Shown here one piece after another: positions 58,067 through 64,000 of a DNA stretch of 64,000 nt. Each line of letters begins with the position of its first letter. Positions within the stretch are counted from its first letter, which is position 1. The stretch is from NCBI GenBank assembly GCA_030248135.1, contig JASANC010005448.1, positions 1-64,000 on the forward strand, written 5' to 3'. The position numbers were made by a program, and so were the translations under genes. The DNA comes from Theristus sp. LFF4_11. Taxonomy: Eukaryota > Nematoda > Chromadorea > Monhysterida > Xyalidae. A model generated the notes under the pieces. That model had not been told where the DNA came from, made no database searches, and saw only the letters and a list, made by a program, of their open reading frames with translations.

Positions 58067-61000
58067 ATGAAGATGACTTCTGAAGAGCAAAAGAAACAGG
58101 TCAGTCGCTGGTTGTTTTTTGTTGATCTCAGTCCAACTATTTCAACTCACCTATTGTTCAAGGGTGGTCCATTGGGCGTCAGATATTCATCATAAATTCA
58201 TCTCTAAAATTAAAAAAAGGCTGAGCAAATTTCAAACGCAAACGAAGAAGCAGACGGGAAAAGTAACCGCAAACTGCTCTTCCATCGTTGCAGGCGCTAC
58301 AAGAGAAAGAGCTCGGCAACACAGCGTACAAGCAGAAGGACTTTGACGCTGCGCACAAGCACTATGACAAGGCCATACAGCTGGACCCGACCAACATGAC
58401 GTTCCACACGAACAAAGCTGGTCCGCTTTCGTTTTCATCTTTGTTGTTGGCAACAGCAACGACCTCATATTATGACTGTCGTCGTAAATTTGACAATTTG
58501 AGCGTTATGGATTTTTCTTGTGTCACATTTAACTTTTTTTCAACTTGCCGTGTTTCGACTTCAATATTCGACTAAGCGTTCACTCACTTGCAAACTTTGG
58601 AAGTTTCGTTTGCAGCCGTTTATTTCGAGCAAGCGAATTACGCGGACTGCATCAAAGCGTGCGAGCAAGCGGTCGAGACTGGTCGTGAGCATCGCGCTGA
58701 CTTCAAACTGGTCGCCAAGTAAATTGATCACCGGAATTTGTTTGTGTTTTTTTGTTAACGAAGTGATTTGAGAGGGCCACGCCACTGATGAGGGCAAAAT
58801 GTAGCAAAGAGCAACTTGGTTGTTGCTAGAAAATTGGTCATGGCATTCGTCGGTCATGGAATGAAAGCTGTTTTTGTGGGGTTTGCGATTGATTGGCTGA
58901 CGACACACGAACTGGAATGCAGACACTTCGAACGTGTGCAGTAATGAGTATGACGGTCTCTCTTTTATGAGCAAGTGATTTCCTAATTGTTCAGAGCTCT
59001 TGCACGGATGGGCAATGCGTACTGGAAGATGGGCGATGAGAAACAGGCGGTGTACTTCTTTGATAAATCGTTGTCGGAGTACAGAGATGCTGTAAGTTCT
59101 GGTTTTGGTTTTCAGTTTTTCAACGTAACACCGATGTTGGACAGGTTTTAGTCCTGGTAAAGTCAGTTTTAATGTGTTGGAGCTTGAAACCTAGCATACG
59201 GTCAACGTTTTTACTGTACGGATCCCGAGTATCAAATCATAAGTTTCTCTGCGTCTCCCCCAACCTCATAACAAAATCCTGATGTGCAGCACTTCTAATC
59301 AACAGTATCTGGTCGTAAAGATTCGCTTGCTCTGTATTCTGCGAAAAAAAAACTTAACAAGTTTTGAAGAAACATACTGTAAATCCCACGGGGAGTTATT
59401 ACGGCTATGAGGAAGTTGTGCATGAGCATCACAACACATAGCCCATCCGCGCGGGGAAGTGTGATGCGGCGAAGTTATGCCTTGACACCGGCAGAATCTT
59501 CCTGCTTGTAACTTTTTACGTGTACCTGTAAATGTCAGAAAAAATGTATTGCAAGAAAGAGAACAATGGAACGGAAATCTAAGTTTTTGTCACAATAGCA
59601 AACGGAAAGATGTCAGACCACAACAGAAACTACAACGTTTTTGTTAGATTGTATTTGAGTTACCAATTTGTATTTTTTCAGGATGTCGTGAAAAAGCGCG
59701 CCGAAGTGCACAAGATCGTGGAGGAGAAGGAACGACTGGCAATGATTGACCCCGAGAAAGCGATCCAGGAGAAAGACATCGGCAACAAGTATTTCAACGA
59801 AGGTATCTGGGTACTTAGCGAATGTCAGTCAGCGGGAAAAGGGAGGCACACCACACACTTGCAGTTTTGAGTTTTCACGGCCTTCGTGGTTGTCTGCGAA
59901 AGAAATAAAAATCTGAAGAATGGTCGATTCAATGCTGAGCTCTGAATTTTCCCCGACGACCGCGGTGTGTCGGTGCAAGATCGTGCCAAAACCCGACATG
60001 GTACAACAACACTAGGTAGAAAGCGTGCTGTGACAGATCTAACTACATCCGACTCTTCTTAAATGTAAATGTGATTCTTAAATCTAATCGGAGTAGCTAC
60101 TTTACGTTTTTGAGCTGTTCTTTTTAGAAACCGGTTGCTGTTGATTGTCAAAATAAGTTTACGTCTTGTTCAACACAACTTTCTGCACAGGCAAATACCC
60201 GGAAGCGATGAAACATTACACACAAGCGATTCAACACGATCCGAGCAACGCCGTCTTGTACAGGTAGTCTGTCAGCTGAGTTCACGTGTTTCTGCAATGT
60301 TTCCGCGTTCCAAGCTGCATTGCTGTTTTTGAAATTAGTGGCTTCCCAGCACCTGCAGTTCACTGTGTGTTGGAAGCACATAACACATGGTGCCGATCAT
60401 CACGCAGCAGAACAGAGACGTGTTAGGTTACGTCCCAGCACGATGTTGGTGCACGCGCCCGTGCCTGATCAGCAAGCAAGATTTATTATGCAAACTTTGT
60501 AGTAACCGAGCCGCGTGCTACACCAAACTGATGGAATTCCGTCTCGCACTCAAGGACTGTGAAACGTGCATTGAAAAGAATCCGAAATTTAGTGAGTGTG
60601 TTTGATTCGGTCTGTGGGATTTCGGTTTTGACTGTTTTAGTGAACGCGTTGAGTGCTTGTACAAAGGCTAAAAATCAGTGCGTTGGAATTCAAAATGCAA
60701 AAAATGCAAAAATTTAACAACTGTGAATTCCTGAAAACAGTTAGCCCATTTTTGGTTCATTTGAATTTTGCGCAGGCAACATGTTTGCAGTGAACGAATT
60801 GTGTTTGATTGCTTGGTTGAAACTTCACTGCAATTCAAGTTATTGAGGCTGTTTCATTGTTGTTTCATTTGCAGTCAAAGGTCACATCCGCAAAGGTGCT
60901 GCATTGGCCGCATTGAAAGAGTGGACGCGCGCACAGCACGCGTACGAAGATGCGCTAGAGATCGATGCGAACAACCAGGTGAGCGGACAACCTGGAAGAA

Positions 61001-61834
61001 AACGTTCGGTTTGTGGGTCACGGTTGAGGATTTTTGTAGAAAAACGAAATGTTTCCACAAATATCTTACACCGAGAATTTTTGAGTGAAGTGGCAGGAAA
61101 AGAGGAACTAACTGATGTTTATCCGTTTTAGAATGTCAGATAGAACAAATTAGGTGGTATGCGGTCGGAACTAGTTTTCATTCTCCCGTGCCAAGTCTGT
61201 TTCACTGTTTCGTGTAATTGGTCATAAGTGGCTATATTTCAACATTTCAAGCTCAGTATAAATTGCGCATACTGATAATGGCTGAGCAAACTTTTGGGCT
61301 CGACCTCGACGACCAATCAGGACACACGCACGCAACTGTACTCAATCAGCGAGTTGCCCAGTTTGCTGCAGGAAGCGCGCCAAGGCCTCGCGCAATGCTA
61401 CCAGCAGGAGTCCGTTCAGTCACCGGAAGAGGCACGCAAGAAGGCCATGAACGACCCAGAGGTGCAGCGGATCCTCGGTGACCCCGTGATGCGCATGATA
61501 CTCGAACAGATGCAGGACAACCCGGGCGCCATCAAAGAGTCCGTGTCGTTGTTGGCGAGAGTTTTCCGTTTTTCGAAACAACCCCGTATTCTTCTAGTGT
61601 TTTATTTTTCTGAGATGTTGCACAGTCAAAGAGTAAACACACAGGTAGCGTGTGTTTGTTGCTGTACAAGAGAGAAAACGATCGTATTTGTCGAAGAACG
61701 GCAGACCAGTGTGAGCACGCACAATGCGAACAGAAGAAAAGAAACGTCTTTTTTCTTGCAGGCATCTACAAAATCCGGAGATTCTGAAGAACCTGCTGAA
61801 ACTGCGTGATGCGGGCATTGTGCAGATGAGGTGA
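58067..61834 (+). CDS. STIP1: Hsp70-Hsp90 organising co-chaperone STI1/Hop, short nematode-type form
   Basis: Ten exons (58067-58099, 58294-58420, 58616-58718, 58995-59091, 59682-59802, 60191-60263, 60503-60591, 60875-60978, 61372-61538, 61762-61834) give 328 residues in one frame. The first TPR block ([20 protein letters not shown]) corresponds to TPR2A, which binds the Hsp90 tail. The second ([29 protein letters not shown]) is TPR2B. The C-terminal DP2/STI1 domain has [19 protein letters not shown] and [16 protein letters not shown]. The N-terminal TPR1 and DP1 of human Hop (about 200 residues) are absent and the gene starts cleanly with an ATG exon, as known for C. elegans STI-1. Clamp residues (Lys, Asn) of TPR2A look intact. 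Confidence 0.94.
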
Positions 61835-62356
61835 AGGCGGGAAAACGGGAACGTTGAATGCACTACTCATAGTCCGCATGAGACTTATTTTGATTTTTCG
61901 ATCTAATTCTCAAGTCAATCGCACGTGATTGGTCGACGATTTCATTTTTGTGATTTTTTATCGAACGCTCATTGGTTGAATTGAAAGTCTTGAGTTTGTT
62001 TGAACCACCGGTTTGCGTCATCAACTTTTAATGAAGCATTTCCTGTTGCCGTTTGTTGGTATCATTTTCGGTGTTGTTATTTTGTGCGTTGTTTTTTCAT
62101 CATTCAGTGAAATGTTGATCTTTGAAGTTCAAGCATTTTTGACATTCAAAAGATGGAATGGAATCTCAAAATCATATCAGTCACCACATCACAAAACAAC
62201 ATAATGAAGCAATTTGTTGGAATTAACAAGGCTTAATTTGCAGAACTGGAAATGTTGCAAAAATTCACTGAATCCTTATTGGTGACATGAAAGAAGACAT
62301 TGCTAGGCAAGGTTGACTAGAATTTACGGAATATTGCGATGATCACAGGCAAATGT

Positions 62357-62620
62357 ACTATCGCGGCCCAGGAGATCGCGGCCCGGACTATCGCGGCCGA
62401 AGCATCGCGGCCTGAAAGATCGCGGCCTGGACGATCGCGGCCTGAACGATCGCGGCCCGGACGATCGCGGCCTGGGACGATCGCGGCCTGGGATGATCGC
62501 GGCCTGGGATGATCGCGGCCTGGGACGATCGCGGCCTGGGAGGATCGCGGCCTGGGACGATCGCGGCCTGGGACGATCGCGGCCTGGGACGATCGCGGCC
62601 TGGGACAATCGCGGCCCGCG
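62357..62620. repeat. 16-bp GC-rich minisatellite
   Basis: About sixteen units of a pattern close to GATCGCGGCCTGGGAC. The left third is more varied (GCGGCCCGGAC, GCGGCCTGAAC) and the right part is nearly homogeneous. Frames across it on both strands are open only because the unit is stop-free. Confidence 0.92.
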
Positions 62621-62899
62621 AATTTTCATACCTTGTCATATATCCAGATCAGACTGGCAATTTACATGTGCCAGTCATCGTGCATTGTGTATGTACATGA
62701 AACTGTGCTACTCAAAGAAAGCTATTGGCATTTTTTTAAACTAAATTCAAAATTTTGACCGCCCCCAAAGTCACATGCACACCCGCGCCTACCCCCATTA
62801 AAAATTTGCAGCTGTCTATCTGGAAAATTTGCTCCAGCTATCAATATCGCCCTCTAACGACAATCATCTCCCATGTGAACGACTTGTGTGAATAGAGTT

Positions 62900-63490
62900 G
62901 TTAAAAAAACAAAAATTGTCATTTTTGCTTTTTTTAAAGAAAAATTTAAAAAAATTTGAAAATCAAAGTTGATCTAAATCAATCAAGAAGTTCGAAGAAT
63001 CACATCTGACGAGCAACGCCCCCCCGAATGACTCCCGTAGGGCGGAACTTACCAGATTTTGTTTTGGTGACCTCATTTACCCCTTTTCCAAACCGTTACC
63101 ATCATACCTCTTCTAGTGTTTTGGCCCTCAAAACGCAACTAATTATCCCCAGTTCAAATGAAAGAAAATTTACCGGCTTGAAACTCGATCCATTGTGATG
63201 ACGACGCCACGACACGACACGAAACAGCAACCAGACAAAGTACAGCTGTAGCGCTTGCAAACAGTGCAGCTCGGACGCTCATAATTCAGATTGTGAGGCG
63301 AATTGTCACCTTATCTGCATCGGAAATGGTAAGACAACATTTGCGACGCTCAAAAACTTCTGTACAAAAGTTGTTCAAACCTAAAATCAATCGGTAAAAC
63401 GGCCCAAAATCGACTGCTGACGGTTTACAAAGCAATATCAAAAAAATTTGTTGAACTTTCAAAAAAATGTGTAAAAATGAGGTTTTCAAA
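62900..63490 (-). repeat. Dispersed repeat R1, copy 2 (inverted relative to copy 1)
   Basis: Reverse complement of 8250-8825 with moderate divergence. Landmarks are ACCCCTTTTCCAAACCG, CACGACACGA, GTCACCTTATCTGCATCGG and AAACGGCCCAAAATCGACTG. Confidence 0.8.
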
Positions 63491-64000
63491 GTGTATCACA
63501 GAAAAATCTTTCAATTTTTTTTAAAATCGACAATTTTGTTTTGTTTATTTATTTTTTTTATTTCGATTTTTGTTTGAGTGTGAGTCAAACAATCCTACGT
63601 GTGAGTGACTCAACCTGACCCGACAGCTCCCATGTGAATGACTACAGGGTGTTTCAGACGTAATGGGTAGGTGTTTGACGCGTTATTTCTTGAGTTGTGT
63701 TAAATTATATTGAATGGCATTTTAGTCAGTTGGTCAAGCAAGAAAGATCTAAGGTCACCTTAGATTTGTGCAAAATTTCGGAAAAATTCATTTACCTGCC
63801 CGCGAATGACGTAGCAAAAAACATGGATTTCAGCACGCAACTGGGGGTTCTTGTTTGGCACCGGGTGAAACATTAGCTTGTATGCGACCGAATCGTTGCA
63901 TGAATGAGTATGAAATGTTTTTAATCCGATTTGTTTGTTTCAGGTTTTTTTATATTTACCGGTTTTTGGAACGTGGTAGACCTCTTTTATGCTCGAGATA

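Larger units (their letters stand above)
61835..64000. other. Repeat-rich right flank
   Basis: No gene recognised. It contains the minisatellite at 62357-62620, dispersed repeat R1 copy 2 at 62900-63490, and unrecognised AT-rich sequence to the window end. Confidence 0.6.

Noticed and set aside
62324..62744. Arg/Pro/Ser repeat 'proteins' on both strands
   Set aside because: Produced by the stop-free 16-bp minisatellite, with no start context or conservation to suggest coding.

Overview
The window is eukaryotic nuclear DNA, most likely from a nematode or a close ecdysozoan. Host genes have many short introns with GT..AG ends. The Hop/STI1 gene lacks the first TPR module, as in Caenorhabditis. 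A secreted protein pairs a Kunitz-like domain with cysteine-rich (lustrin-type) repeats, a combination common in nematodes. A Maverick/Polinton-like gene block is present. The species assignment is inference. No rRNA gene, CRISPR array or bacterial operon is present.

Region 1 (about 1-7.6 kb) is a virus-like (Maverick/Polinton) block. On the minus strand lie a DDE integrase, a jelly-roll minor-capsid/penton candidate, an Arg/Lys-rich core-like protein and a double-jelly-roll major capsid protein, packed with overlaps or gaps of only a few bases. Facing them on the plus strand are a six-exon gene for a type I membrane protein and a two-exon gene of unknown function. No family B polymerase, packaging ATPase or maturation protease was found, so the element is incomplete here or continues to the left. 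Region 2 (7.7-9.2 kb) is repeats, including a very long poly-G/poly-A tract.

Region 3 (9.2-29.9 kb) holds host genes: uridine-cytidine kinase, the sulfhydryl oxidase GFER/ALR, a SAM methyltransferase, a fatty-acid-binding protein (with a frame-breaking 23-bp duplication), a Kunitz/cysteine-rich secreted protein, a DHRS4-like peroxisomal reductase on the minus strand, and a four-TM membrane protein. Region 4 (30-48.1 kb) holds a G-rich transposon-like element, an ABCB8-type half transporter, PEN-2 (gamma-secretase subunit) and a 19-exon ACK/TNK2 tyrosine kinase whose first intron contains a perfect 101-bp inverted repeat around a tRNA-like core. Region 5 (49.9-61.8 kb) holds three tandem FIS1 paralogs with identical intron positions and phases, followed by STI1/Hop. 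Region 6 (61.8-64 kb) is a 16-bp minisatellite and a second, inverted copy of the repeat seen at 8.2-8.8 kb.

Introns and spacers carry several dispersed repeat families: a tRNA-derived SINE with an (AAC)n tail, a small inverted-terminal element with ACGTCA-rich ends, a ~160-bp family, and a short CCAAT/CACGTG-containing family. Many exon models below were built by joining splice sites whose phase was checked by hand. They agree in length with the named families, but no transcript evidence was available. Several genes share a mitochondrial theme (GFER, ABCB8, three FIS1), but they are separate transcription units and a functional cluster is not implied.
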